A stretch of 64,000 nt of DNA from Burkholderiales bacterium C2 (GCA_005503085.1 SCOI01000007.1:62001-126000); one strand, 5' to 3'; shown: positions 1-9,072, numbered from the stretch's first letter. The notes: a model not told the origin generated them from the letters alone. Translations and numbers: made by a program.

Positions 1-1472
1 TGCCACAGCATCAGCTGGCCGGCGCGTGCGGCCTTCAGCTGCTCGGGCCATTTGGCCACCTTGACCTCCAGGCGTATGCCCAGCGCGTCGAGGTCGCGCT
101 TCCACATCTCCTCGAAGGAGCGCGAGCGCGCATCGGGCGAGCTGGCATAGCGGATCACCAGCGGCTTGCCGTCCGGCAGATCGCGCCAGCCGTCGCCGTC
201 GCGGTCGATATAGCCGAACAGGTCCAGCAAGGCCTTGGCCCGGACCGGATCATGGTCGCTGTTCGGGCTCTTGTAGTCAACATCGAAGCCGAAGGTGTAG
301 GGCGCGACCACGCTTTGCGCCGGCACGGCCTGGCCGCGCCAGACATTGCTGACCTGGCGGCCCACATCGGTGCCCAGGCCGATGGCGCGGCGCAGCGCCA
401 CCTTGTCGGGCGTGTAGCCGCCGACCACCGGGTCCTTCATGTTCCAGTAGTACATATAGCGGTCGGAGGCCAGCACGCGCTCCAGCTGCATGCCGCGGCG
501 GGCCAGATTGGGCGCCAGCTTGCCATGCGGGATGGCCTGGTTGGCGAAGGGCGCGGGCAGCACCCAGGAGAGCTCGAACTCGCCGTTCAGAAAGGACAGC
601 CAGCGCGGCTGGTCTTCCTCGATGATGGCCACCTCGACCCGGTCCACCATGGGCAGGCGCCGGCCCTTGAAGCGGGCCAGCAGGGCCTGGCCGGCCGCGT
701 CGTCGGCGCTGGGCTCGGCATCGTAGAAGCGCTCGCGGTAGGCGGGGTTGCGCTCGAACACCATCAGCGAGCTGCGCCGCCACTGTTTCAGCAGGAAGGG
801 GCCGGTGCCGACCGGATGGGCGCTGATCTTGTCGCCGTAGAACTCGACCACCTCGCGTGCCAGCGCGCCGAACAGATCACCACTGGCCAGCGTGAACAGC
901 AGGCGCGGGCGCGGCGCGGCGAGCCTGAACTGCAGCGTGTAGCGGTCCAGCGCGCGCAGGCCCTCGACCGGGCGGTCGTAGTCGAAGGGCTTTTTGTGCT
1001 TCAGCACGTCTTGGCGCAGCTCGTCCACGCCCAGCATGCCGACGTCCTTGAGCGTCGAGTAGATCGGGCTCTTGCTCGCGGGGTCGAAGAAGCGCTTGAA
1101 GCTGTAGACGAAGTCCTCGGCCACCAGCTCGCGCCTGGCGCCCTTGAAGGCAGGGTCGTCGGCAAAGAAGATGCCCGGGCGGATCTTGACGGTCCAGGTC
1201 CGGAAGTCGGCCGAATGCTCGGGCATGCCCTCGGCGACATTGGGCCGTATCTTGTAGGGCCGGGCCAGATAGTCGTACTCGTACAGCCCATCGAAGATGT
1301 GGCTGGTCATGATGCGCGAGTACAGGTCGTTGAGCTGGGCCGGGTCGAAGCCGGTCTCGGCCGCGTTCAGCGCGTAGCGCAGCACCTTGGGCTCGGCGGC
1401 CTGCTGCGCCTGCGCTGGCTGGGCCGCCATCATCAGCAGGGCCAGGCCGGCCAGCAGCAGGCGGGCGGTCAT
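1..1472 (-). CDS. ABC transporter family-5 substrate-binding protein (partial, paralogue 5 of 5)
   Basis: Periplasmic solute-binding protein of the peptide/oligopeptide class (SBP family 5). The first 490 residues are present; the C-terminal part, about 110 residues by comparison with its paralogues, lies outside the window. The N-terminus is a Sec signal peptide (hydrophobic stretch ending AQPAQA, then Q). The mature start has the group signature EPKVLRYAL..AAETGFDPAQ. A D-x-D-G-D-G loop followed by W lies near residue 425. The ATG overlaps the upstream paralogue's stop as ATGA, so it is the last visible gene of a translationally coupled operon. No permease is encoded on this strand; the divergent operon at 9.1-12.8 kb is the likely partner. 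Family assignment is firm, the ligand unknown. Confidence 0.9.
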   Translation of the reverse strand, partial: MTARLLLAGLALLMMAAQPAQAQQAAEPKVLRYALNAAETGFDPAQLNDLYSRIMTSHIFDGLYEYDYLARPYKIRPNVAEGMPEHSADFRTWTVKIRPGIFFADDPAFKGARRELVAEDFVYSFKRFFDPASKSPIYSTLKDVGMLGVDELRQDVLKHKKPFDYDRPVEGLRALDRYTLQFRLAAPRPRLLFTLASGDLFGALAREVVEFYGDKISAHPVGTGPFLLKQWRRSSLMVFERNPAYRERFYDAEPSADDAAGQALLARFKGRRLPMVDRVEVAIIEEDQPRWLSFLNGEFELSWVLPAPFANQAIPHGKLAPNLARRGMQLERVLASDRYMYYWNMKDPVVGGYTPDKVALRRAIGLGTDVGRQVSNVWRGQAVPAQSVVAPYTFGFDVDYKSPNSDHDPVRAKALLDLFGYIDRDGDGWRDLPDGKPLVIRYASSPDARSRSFEEMWKRDLDALGIRLEVKVAKWPEQLKAARAGQLMLW

Positions 1473-3271
1473 GGCTTCTTGGCCGGCTCGATGTCCACAT
1501 AGCTCCACCAGTCCTGCTTGAAGGGATGGCGGCGGTAGCCGATCAGCTGGGGCTGGGCGAGATCGGTGATGAAGCGGTGGGCCTTGTGCTTGTAAGGCAT
1601 ATAGGCCGTCATCAGGCGTTCGCTTTCGCGGAACAGCGCCGCGCGCTCGGGGCCGTCGGGCATGGGCGCGGTCCGCTCGAACAGGCGGTCGGCCGCCGGC
1701 AGGCGGATGCGTGCGAAGTTCTGGCTGCCGATATAGAGGGAGGAGAGGCTGCTCAGGAAGTCTTGCGGATCGGGCATCGAGGCCGAAGTGGCCAGGCTCC
1801 AAATCTGGAACTTGCCGGCGCGCAGAGCCTTGTAGTTCTCGGGCCATTTGCCCGGCTTGAACGTGACCCGCAGACCCACCTTGGCCAGCGACTTCTGCCA
1901 CAGCTCATCGATCTGGCGCTGCGAGCCGTCCGGCGTGGTCAGGCTGTCGAGCAGCAACGGCTTGCCATCGGGCTGGTCGCGCCATCCATCCCCGTCGCGG
2001 TCGACATAGCCATACATATCGAGCAGGGCCTTGGCGCGAGCGGGGTCGTAGTCGCTCATCTCGCTCTTGAAAGCGGGGTCGTAGGCGCTCGTGCCGGGCG
2101 GATAGATCGACTGCGCGACGACGGCCTGGTTGCGCCGGGCCACGCGGATCTCCTGTTCCATATCGGAGGCCAGCGAGATCGCACGGCGCAGTGCGATGCG
2201 CTCGGGCGTGTAACCGCCGATCACCGGGTCTTCCAGATTGAAGACCCAGAAACCCACGTCCGGGCTCAGCACGCGGTAGCCCTGCATCGCTTTCTTGGCC
2301 AGGTTCGGCGCGAGCTTGCCGTTGGGCATGGCCTGGCTGATGAACTCGTTGGGCACCCGCTCCAGCAGGTCGAACTCGCCGCCCAGGAAGGCCAGCCAGC
2401 GCGGTTGACCCTCTTCGATGATGGACACCTCGACCCGGTCGATCATGGGGATGCGCCGGCCCTTGAAGCGCGCCAGCAAGGCCTGACCCTCGGCATCGTC
2501 GGCGCCGGGCTCGGCCTCGTAGAAGCGCTCGCGGTAGCCGGGGTTCTTCTCCAGCACGATGCGCGAGCTTCGGCGCCAGTCCTTCAGCACAAAGGGGCCG
2601 GTGCCGACCGGGTGTTCCATGGTCTTGCCGGGATAGGCCTCGACCACCTCGCGCGCCATCGCGCCGTAGAGATCGGTCTGGGCCAGGGTCTGGGGCAGGC
2701 GCGGACGCGGCTTGTCCAGGCGCAGCTGCAGGGTGTAGCGATCCAGCACGCGCAGGCCCGCGATCGGGCGGTCGTAATCGAAGGGCTTGCCGCCGGCGCC
2801 ATCCTGGCGGAGTTCGGCGCGGTACTCGGCCAGGCCGCTGATGCCCAGCGCCTCGACCTCGCTCCAGTGGCTGGATGCCACCTCGGGGTCGGCCACCCGC
2901 TTGATCGCGTAAAGGTAATCCTCGGCCACCAGTTCACGCTTCTTGCCCTTGAAGGCCGGGTCGTCGGCGAAGAAGATGCCGGGCTTGACCTTGAAGGTCC
3001 AGCTGCGGAAGTCCTCGCTGTGCTGCGGCATGCCGTCCGCCGTCAGCGGTATCAGCCGCGCCGGCCGCGCCAGATGGTCGTAGCTGTACAGGCCCTCGAA
3101 GATATGGGCCGTGATGATGCGCGAATAGATATCGCCGATCTTGGCCGGGTCGAAGCCGGTCTCGGCGACCTGGAAGGCGTAGCGCAGCACCTTGGGCTCG
3201 GCGGCGAGCGCCTGGGTGCTCATCAGCAGCGCGGCGACGCCAGCCGCCGCCCAGTGTTTCATCGTCTTCAT
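1469..3271 (-). CDS. ABC transporter family-5 substrate-binding protein (paralogue 4)
   Basis: A 600-residue periplasmic binding protein for peptides or similar solutes, longer than the ~530 residues of E. coli DppA/OppA and closer to YejA-type proteins. The signal peptide ends near residue 23 (MSTQALA, then AEP). The conserved block AETGFDPAKIGDIYSR follows, then the family-5 core with HPVGTGPF near residue 215 and an acidic loop DRDGDG near residue 428. It shares ATGA overlaps with both neighbours, so it is made from the same coupled message as its paralogues. Identity to the other copies appears to run through the whole length, which points to tandem duplication and divergence. The ligand cannot be read from sequence. 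Confidence 0.92.
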   Translation of the reverse strand: MKTMKHWAAAGVAALLMSTQALAAEPKVLRYAFQVAETGFDPAKIGDIYSRIITAHIFEGLYSYDHLARPARLIPLTADGMPQHSEDFRSWTFKVKPGIFFADDPAFKGKKRELVAEDYLYAIKRVADPEVASSHWSEVEALGISGLAEYRAELRQDGAGGKPFDYDRPIAGLRVLDRYTLQLRLDKPRPRLPQTLAQTDLYGAMAREVVEAYPGKTMEHPVGTGPFVLKDWRRSSRIVLEKNPGYRERFYEAEPGADDAEGQALLARFKGRRIPMIDRVEVSIIEEGQPRWLAFLGGEFDLLERVPNEFISQAMPNGKLAPNLAKKAMQGYRVLSPDVGFWVFNLEDPVIGGYTPERIALRRAISLASDMEQEIRVARRNQAVVAQSIYPPGTSAYDPAFKSEMSDYDPARAKALLDMYGYVDRDGDGWRDQPDGKPLLLDSLTTPDGSQRQIDELWQKSLAKVGLRVTFKPGKWPENYKALRAGKFQIWSLATSASMPDPQDFLSSLSSLYIGSQNFARIRLPAADRLFERTAPMPDGPERAALFRESERLMTAYMPYKHKAHRFITDLAQPQLIGYRRHPFKQDWWSYVDIEPAKKP

Positions 3272-5082
3272 GGGGCGGTTTTCTTTTTCAGATCCATCTC
3301 GGCATCGACGTACTGCCAGAACTGGTTGCCGAACAGTGGTCGGCGGTAGCCTTGCAGCCAGGGCTGGCTGAGGTCGGTAAGGACGCGGTGCACCAGGTAC
3401 TTCTGCGGCATATAGGCGACCGTGATCTTTTGCGCCTCGCGCAGCAGGGCCAGGCGCTCGGGGCCATCGGGCAGACGCTGCATTTGCTCATAGACCGCGT
3501 CGAAACGTGCGTGCTTGAAGCGGCCCAGGTTCTGGCCACCCGAGGTCGGGCCGTAGAGGATTTCCAGGCCCGGTTGGGTGTCGGGTGTGGAGGCCGAATA
3601 GCCCAGCTGCCAGATCATCAGCTGGCCGGCGCGCGCGGCCTTGAGCTGCTCGGGCCATTGGCCGGCCTTGATGTTCAGCCTCAGGCCCAGGCTGTCCATA
3701 TTCTTTTTCCACAGCTCGTCGAAACTGCGCGACAGCGCATCGGGCTGGCTGGCGTACTCGATCACCAACGGTTTGCCGTCGGGCAGCTCACGCCAGCCGT
3801 CGCCATCGACGTCCTTGTAGCCATACATCTCCAGCAGAGCCTTGGCACGCGGCAGGTCGTAGTCGCTGTTCTCGGTCTTGTAGTCGGGCTCATAGCCCCA
3901 GGTGCCCGGCGCCACCACCGACTGCGCCGGCACGGCCTGGCCGCGCCGCACGGTATTGATCTCGCGCCAGGTGTCGGTGCCCAGACCGATGGCGCGGCGC
4001 AGCGCCACCTTCTCCGGCGTGTAGCCGCCGACCACCGGGTCTTCCATATTGAAGTAATAGAGCGTGCGGTCGGGATTGACGATGCGCTCCATCTGGATGC
4101 CCTGCTTGGCCAGATTGGGCGCGAGCCGGCCGTTCGGCGCGGCCACGCTGGCGAACTCCAGCGGCACGTTGACCCAGTCCAACTGGCGATTCAGGAAGGA
4201 CAGCCAGCGCGGCTGCGACTCCTCGATGATGCTGACCTCGACGCGATCCAGCATCGGCAGGCGGCGGCCCTTGAAGCGGGCCAGCCAAGCCTGGCCCTGG
4301 GCGTCGTCGGCATTCGGCTGGGCGTCGTAATAGAGCTCGCGGAAATTGGGGTTGCGCTCCAGCACCATCTGCGAGCTGCGGCGCCAGGACTTCAGCACAA
4401 AGGGGCCGGTGCCGACCGGATGCTCCATCGTCTTGTCACCATAGCGCTCGATCACCTCGCGTGCCACCGCACCGTACTGGTCGCCGCCGGCCAGGCTGAA
4501 GATGAAGCGCGGCCGCGGCTCCTTGAGCCGGTACTGGATCGTGTAGCGATCCAGCGCACGCAGACCTTCGACCGGCTTGTCGTAGTCGAACGGCTTCTTG
4601 TTCTTGATTGCATCCTGGCGCAACTCGTCCAGGCCCAGGATCCCGGCGTCGTTGAAATAGGAATAGGCGGGGCTCTTGGTGGCCGGGTCGAAGAAACGCT
4701 TCAACGCGTAGACGAAGTCCTCGGCCACGAGTTCGCGCTTCTTGCCGCCGAAGGCCGGGTCGTCGGAAAAGTAGACGCCCGCTTGGATCTTGATGGTCCA
4801 GGTCTTGAAGTCGTCGGCGATCTCGGGCATGCCGACGGCCACATTGGGCGTTACCTTGAAGGGGCGTGCCAGGTAGTCATACTTGTAAAGCCCGTCAAAG
4901 ATATGGCCGGTGACGATGCGCGAGTACAGGTCGGAGATCTGTGCCGGATCGAAGCCGGTCTCGGCGCTGATGAAGGCGTAGCGCAACACCTTCGGCTCGG
5001 TCGACGGCGTCTGGGCCTGGGCCAGCCCGAGCTGCAGGACCATCAGACCGGCCAGGCCGGCACGCGCGAGAGTGTTGATCAT
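3268..5082 (-). CDS. ABC transporter family-5 substrate-binding protein (paralogue 3)
   Basis: A 604-residue periplasmic family-5 binding protein. I chose the ATG at 5082 rather than the ATG at 5124 because it begins directly with a signal peptide (MINTLARAG, hydrophobic core, cleavage after LAQA) and gives the same ATGA overlap with the upstream stop seen elsewhere in the operon; the longer form would prepend a charged, non-conserved 14-residue stretch. It has the ETGFDPAQISDLYSR block, HPVGTGPF near residue 217 and a D-V-D-G-D-G loop. It is the third gene of the coupled array and probably delivers a peptide-like ligand to the divergently encoded permease. Confidence 0.92.
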   Translation of the reverse strand: MINTLARAGLAGLMVLQLGLAQAQTPSTEPKVLRYAFISAETGFDPAQISDLYSRIVTGHIFDGLYKYDYLARPFKVTPNVAVGMPEIADDFKTWTIKIQAGVYFSDDPAFGGKKRELVAEDFVYALKRFFDPATKSPAYSYFNDAGILGLDELRQDAIKNKKPFDYDKPVEGLRALDRYTIQYRLKEPRPRFIFSLAGGDQYGAVAREVIERYGDKTMEHPVGTGPFVLKSWRRSSQMVLERNPNFRELYYDAQPNADDAQGQAWLARFKGRRLPMLDRVEVSIIEESQPRWLSFLNRQLDWVNVPLEFASVAAPNGRLAPNLAKQGIQMERIVNPDRTLYYFNMEDPVVGGYTPEKVALRRAIGLGTDTWREINTVRRGQAVPAQSVVAPGTWGYEPDYKTENSDYDLPRAKALLEMYGYKDVDGDGWRELPDGKPLVIEYASQPDALSRSFDELWKKNMDSLGLRLNIKAGQWPEQLKAARAGQLMIWQLGYSASTPDTQPGLEILYGPTSGGQNLGRFKHARFDAVYEQMQRLPDGPERLALLREAQKITVAYMPQKYLVHRVLTDLSQPWLQGYRRPLFGNQFWQYVDAEMDLKKKTAP

Positions 5083-6884
5083 GGTTGCGGGCGTTTGCTG
5101 TTGTCGATGTCCACGAACTGCCACCAGTCCTGCCAGAACAGCGGGCGGCGGTAGCCGATCAGCCAGGGCTGGCTCAGGTCGGTCAGGATGCGGTGCACAT
5201 GCTGCTTGTAAGGCATGTAGGTGGCGGCGATGCGCTTGCCCTCATGAATCAGGGCCAGGCGCTCGGGGCCGTCGGGCAGGGCCTGCATGCGCTCGTAGAT
5301 GGTGTTGAACGCGGCCATGTCGAAGCGCGACAGGTTCTGCCCGCCGATGGCCGGGCCGTAGAGGCGCTGCAGTGCGGGCTGGGCGTCGGGCTTGTCGGCC
5401 GAGGAGGCCACGCCCCACATCTGGAACTTGCCGCCGCGCACGCTCTTCAGGTTCTCCGGCCATTTGGCGGTCTTGAACTCCAGGCGCAGGCCCACGGCCT
5501 GCAGATTCTTCTGCATCAGCTCGTCGAGCCGTCGCGAGGCGTTGTCGGGCTGGGTATTGCGCAGCAGCAGCAGGGGCTGGCCGTCGGGCTGCTCGCGCCA
5601 GCCGTCGCCATCGCGGTCCAGATAGCCATAGAGCTCCAGCAAGGCCTTCGCGCGGGCCGGATCATGGTCGCTGATATGGCTCTTGAACTCGGCCGCGTAG
5701 CCGGTGGTGTGTGGCACCACCGGTGATTGCGCCGGCACTGCCTGGCCATGGCGCGCCAGCTGGATCTCGCGGCCGACATCGATGGCCAGGCTGATCGCGC
5801 GGCGCAGCGCCACCTTGGCCGGCGCCATGCCGCCGACCACCGGGTCTTCCATATTGAAGACCGTCATTGTCGATTCGGGGCCGACGATGCGATAGCCCTG
5901 GATGCCACGCTTGGCGAGGTTGGGCGCGATCTTGCCGTTGGGCATGGCCTGGCTGATGAAGTCGGCCGGCACCCGCTCCAGGAAATCCTTCTCGGCATTG
6001 ATGAAGGACAGCCAGCGCGGCTGGCTTTCCTCGATGACGGCGATCTCGACGCGATCGACCATCGGCAGGCGCCGGCCCTTCAGGCGCGCCAGCAAGGCCT
6101 GACCCTCGGCGTCCTCGGCGGCCGGCTCGGCCTCGTAAAAGCGCTCGCGGTAGCCGGGGTTCCTCTCCAGCACCATCTGCGAGCTGCGCCGCCAGCTCTT
6201 CAGCACAAAGGGGCCGGTGCCGACCGGGTGGGCCATGATCTTGTCGCCGTAGTGCTCGACCACCTCGCGCGCCACCGCGCCATAGAGGTCGGAGCTGGCC
6301 ATCAAGGCCTCGATCAGGCGTGGCCTGGCCTGCTCGGTCTTGAGCTGCAGGGTGTAGCGGTCCAGCGCGCGCAGGCCCTCCAGCGGGGCGCCATAGTCAA
6401 ACGGCTGCTTGCCCTTCAGCGCCTGCTCGCGCAGCGCCCTCAGGCCCAGCAGGCCGGCATCATCGAAGGTGGACCAGAAAGGGCTCTTGACCGCCGGGTC
6501 GGCGAAGCGCTTGAAGCTGTAGACATAGTCCTCGGCCACCAGCTCGCGCTTGTTGCCACCAAAGGCCGGGTCGTCGGCGAAGAAGATGCCCGGCTTGAGC
6601 CGTATGGTCCAGGTCTTGAAGTCGGCGCTGGGCTCGGGCAGCGCGGCGGCGGCCAGCGGCCTGAGCTTGACCGGCCGGGCCAGCGGATCGTAGTGGTACA
6701 GCGCCTCGAAGACATGGGCGGTGACGGTGCGCGAGTAGATGTCGGTGATCTGGGCCGGATCGAAGCCGGTCTCGGCCACCAGGAAGGCGTACTTCAGCAC
6801 CTTGGGCGGCGGGCCGGCAGGCGCCTGCGCCTGGGCCGTCACCGCCACAAGCGCCAGGCAGGCCCCAATCAAGTAGCGCCGCAT
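5079..6884 (-). CDS. ABC transporter family-5 substrate-binding protein (paralogue 2)
   Basis: A 601-residue periplasmic family-5 solute-binding protein. The signal peptide is short (MRRYLIGAC, then a hydrophobic core ending AVTAQA). The mature part starts with a proline-rich linker, then KVLKYAFLVAETGFDPAQ. HPVGTGPF and the D-R-D-G-D-G loop are present as in the paralogues. An AGAGG ribosome-binding site sits just upstream of the ATG. The 14-nt gap to the preceding paralogue is the only gap in the array; the other junctions overlap by four bases. Mature regions differ from the siblings in the middle and C-terminal lobe, where family-5 ligand pockets lie, so ligand specificity may differ. Confidence 0.92.
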   Translation of the reverse strand: MRRYLIGACLALVAVTAQAQAPAGPPPKVLKYAFLVAETGFDPAQITDIYSRTVTAHVFEALYHYDPLARPVKLRPLAAAALPEPSADFKTWTIRLKPGIFFADDPAFGGNKRELVAEDYVYSFKRFADPAVKSPFWSTFDDAGLLGLRALREQALKGKQPFDYGAPLEGLRALDRYTLQLKTEQARPRLIEALMASSDLYGAVAREVVEHYGDKIMAHPVGTGPFVLKSWRRSSQMVLERNPGYRERFYEAEPAAEDAEGQALLARLKGRRLPMVDRVEIAVIEESQPRWLSFINAEKDFLERVPADFISQAMPNGKIAPNLAKRGIQGYRIVGPESTMTVFNMEDPVVGGMAPAKVALRRAISLAIDVGREIQLARHGQAVPAQSPVVPHTTGYAAEFKSHISDHDPARAKALLELYGYLDRDGDGWREQPDGQPLLLLRNTQPDNASRRLDELMQKNLQAVGLRLEFKTAKWPENLKSVRGGKFQMWGVASSADKPDAQPALQRLYGPAIGGQNLSRFDMAAFNTIYERMQALPDGPERLALIHEGKRIAATYMPYKQHVHRILTDLSQPWLIGYRRPLFWQDWWQFVDIDNSKRPQP

Positions 6885-6898
6885 CGGGGCCTCTTGCT

Positions 6899-8731
6899 TC
6901 AGGAACCCTGGCGCTGCTTGGCCAGGGCTTCGGTATCGATGTCCACGTAGCGCCAGAAATCACGCACGAAGACATTGCGGTCGAAGCCGATCACCCAGGG
7001 CTGGGCCAGATCGGTGAACAGGCGGTGCACATGCATCTTGTAGGGCATGTAGGCGATCATCAGCTTGGCGGCCTCCTGCATCACGGCCTGGCGCTCGGGG
7101 CCGTCGGGCAGCATCTTCTGCTTCTGGTACAGCGCGTTATAGGCCGGCAGGTCGAAGCGCGACTTGTTGGCCGAGCCCTTGGCGCGGCCATCGCCCAGCG
7201 CCAGGAAGGTGTCGCCGTCCGGCGCGGTGGCGACCCAGCTGACCGACCACATCTGCAGCTTGGCCGCATTGGCGCTCTTCAGGTTCTCGGGCCATTTGGC
7301 GGTCTTGAACTCGATGCGCACCTTCAGCGCGTCCATATTCTTCTGCCACTGCTCGATCAGCTGGCGGCTCTGGCTGTCGGGCTGTGTGGCGAGCTCCAGC
7401 AGCAGCGGCTTGCCATCCGGCAGATCGCGCCAGCCATCGCCATCGCGGTCCACATAGCCATACAGATCCAGCAGTGCCTTGGCTTTGGGTAGGCTGAACT
7501 CGCTCATCTCGGACTTGAAGCCCGGCTGGTAGCCGAAGGTGCCGGGGCCGAAGGGGCTCTGGGCCGGCATGGCCTGGCCACGGCGCGCCAGCAGGATCTC
7601 CTTGTCCAGATCGACGGCCAAGCTGATCGCGCGGCGCAGCGCCACCTTCTCGGGCGTGTAGCCGCCCACCACCGCATCCTCCATATTGAAGTAGGTGAAG
7701 GCGATCTCGGGGTAGGGGAAGCGCACCGCGCGCATGCCGCGCTTGGCCAGATTGGGGGCCAGCTTGCCATTGGGCGTGGCGATGCTGACGTACTCCGACG
7801 GCACCTCCTCCAGCACATCGGCCTCGCCGTTCATGAAGGACAGCCAGCGCGGCTGGTTCTCCTCGATGATGGCGATCTCGACCCGCTCGGTCAGCGGCAG
7901 GCGCCGGCCCTGCAGCTTGGCGGCCTGGGCCTTGAGCACCGGGTCGGCATCGGCCGGCGGCTGCTCGTCATAGAGCTCCTCGCGGTAGTTCGGATTCTTG
8001 CCGAGCACGATGCGCGAGCTGCGGCGCCACTCGGCCAGCCGGTAGGGGCCGGTGCCGACCGGGTGTTCCATGATCTTGTCGCCATAGAACTCGACCACCT
8101 CGCGCGCCACCGCGCCGAGGAAGGCCGAGTCGGCGAACTGGTTGATGAAGCGCGGATCGCCGACGCCCAGCTTGACGCGGAAGCTGTAGCGGTCCAGCAG
8201 CTGCAGGCCCTCGACCTCGCGGTCGTAGTCGAAGGGCTTCTTGGCCGCCATCAGCTCCTTGCGCAGCTCCGACAGCCCGAGGATCTGCACGTTCTCCAGC
8301 AGATAGAGATTGCGGCTGTTGAGCTTGGGGTCGTAGTGACGCTTGATCGAGTAGATGTAGTCGGCCGCGGTCAGTTCGCGCTTCTTGCCTTTGAAGGCCG
8401 GATCGTCGGAAAAGAAGATGCCCGGCTTGATCCGGAAGGTCAGGCTCTTGAAGTCGGGCGAGACCTCGGGCATGGCCGCCGCGGTCGAGGGCCGCAGCTG
8501 GTAGGGCCGGGCCAGGAAGGCAAAGTCCAGCGGGGCCTCGAAGATGCCCGCAGCGACGGCCTTGGAGTAGCGGTCGCTGATCTGGGCCGGGTCGAAGCCG
8601 GTCTCGGCCACGCGGAAGGAGTAGCGGATCACCTTGGCCTCACCGGCCGCAGCGCCGGTCTGGGCCGGGCTGGCCAGGGAAACACAGGAGAACACGGCGG
8701 CGAGGGCCAGTCGTGTGAAGCCAGAACGCAT
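6899..8731 (-). CDS. ABC transporter family-5 substrate-binding protein (paralogue 1, first of operon)
   Basis: A 610-residue periplasmic family-5 binding protein and the promoter-proximal gene of the five-gene array. The open frame extends to 9013, but the ATG at 8731 starts a proper signal peptide (MRSGFTRLALAAVF) and has AAGGA upstream; the extra 94 codons would cross the divergent promoter region. It carries the AETGFDPAQISDRYSK block, HPVGTGPY near residue 218, and a D-R-D-G-D-G loop. Its leader contains a perfect 10-bp stem-loop ending 25 nt before the start codon. As the first gene it is probably the most highly expressed copy. The ligand is unknown; a di- or oligopeptide is the default inference. 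Confidence 0.92.
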   Translation of the reverse strand: MRSGFTRLALAAVFSCVSLASPAQTGAAAGEAKVIRYSFRVAETGFDPAQISDRYSKAVAAGIFEAPLDFAFLARPYQLRPSTAAAMPEVSPDFKSLTFRIKPGIFFSDDPAFKGKKRELTAADYIYSIKRHYDPKLNSRNLYLLENVQILGLSELRKELMAAKKPFDYDREVEGLQLLDRYSFRVKLGVGDPRFINQFADSAFLGAVAREVVEFYGDKIMEHPVGTGPYRLAEWRRSSRIVLGKNPNYREELYDEQPPADADPVLKAQAAKLQGRRLPLTERVEIAIIEENQPRWLSFMNGEADVLEEVPSEYVSIATPNGKLAPNLAKRGMRAVRFPYPEIAFTYFNMEDAVVGGYTPEKVALRRAISLAVDLDKEILLARRGQAMPAQSPFGPGTFGYQPGFKSEMSEFSLPKAKALLDLYGYVDRDGDGWRDLPDGKPLLLELATQPDSQSRQLIEQWQKNMDALKVRIEFKTAKWPENLKSANAAKLQMWSVSWVATAPDGDTFLALGDGRAKGSANKSRFDLPAYNALYQKQKMLPDGPERQAVMQEAAKLMIAYMPYKMHVHRLFTDLAQPWVIGFDRNVFVRDFWRYVDIDTEALAKQRQGS

Positions 8732-8756
8732 CACGATCACAATCCTTGCAATGACA

Positions 8757-8787
8757 ACGCGCCGCAGGCCTTGTGGGTGCGGCGCGT
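8757..8787 (-). promoter_or_regulatory. Leader stem-loop of the binding-protein operon
   Basis: ACGCGCCGCA at 8757-8766 and TGCGGCGCGT at 8778-8787 form a perfect 10-bp stem with an 11-nt loop. Read on the minus strand it lies in the untranslated leader, 25 nt upstream of the start codon at 8731 and just before the ribosome-binding site. There is no T-tract, so it is unlikely to be a terminator. It may be an mRNA-stabilising or regulatory hairpin, or a protein operator. The dyad is plain in the sequence; the role is inferred. Confidence 0.55.
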
Positions 8788-8996
8788 CAATGGCCCAGGC
8801 CGCCACCGGTTCCGGCGCGCTGGGCGAGGTGCGGAGTCTAGGGCTATTGCCCCCGACAAGCCGCGCATTTTGGCCCAGAAAGGCCGCAAACCCCGTTGAA
8901 TACGGGGGCTTCCTAGGGCAAACCCGGATCAGCCAAGGGCAAATGCCGGTGATTCCGGGCGCCGTCTCCATTAGACTCGCGCCTGCTTTCAATATG

Positions 8997-9029
8997 GAGA
9001 CCCCCCTCACCACAAGTGAGCGGGGTCTC
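8997..9029 (+). terminator. Terminator-like hairpin in the permease-operon leader (possible attenuator)
   Basis: GAGACCCC (8997-9004) pairs with GGGGTCTC (9022-9029). Inside, after one C:C mismatch, CTCAC pairs with GTGAG around a CACAA loop. The stem is followed by GCTTTTG. It resembles a Rho-independent terminator but sits 44 nt upstream of the first permease start codon, in the sense direction. It could be a transcription attenuator or a leader stabiliser. The short U-run makes true termination uncertain. Confidence 0.45.
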
Positions 9030-9072
9030 GCTTTTGTCTACTCAAGACGCTTGGCATGGAGATCCGACAGCG

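Larger units (their letters stand above)
8732..9072. promoter_or_regulatory. Divergent intergenic region between binding-protein and permease operons
   Basis: 341 bases without a convincing gene. Besides the two leader hairpins it holds a dyad CCCCGT-TGAAT-ACGGGG at 8891-8907 and GGGC-TATT-GCCC at 8841-8852. Both divergent promoters must lie here. A possible plus-strand promoter is TTAGAC (8971) and TATGGA (8993), spaced 16 bp, but the match is weak. No close match to a named operator was recognised. Confidence 0.5.

Noticed and set aside
1-8731. Insertion-sequence or recombination origin of the five-gene repeat.
   Set aside because: No terminal repeats, transposase or target duplications were seen; the copies have diverged throughout, so old tandem duplication explains them.
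252-8899. Long plus-strand open frames opposite the binding-protein genes (for example 1526-3349, 3352-5154, 5727-6950).
   Set aside because: They mirror the minus-strand genes codon for codon, have His/Gln/Ala-rich translations with no domain or signal peptide, and appear opposite nearly every real gene here. They are GC-bias shadows.
8732-9013. Longer start of the first binding protein, adding 94 residues.
   Set aside because: It would remove the signal peptide from the N-terminus and run through the promoter region and the leader hairpin.
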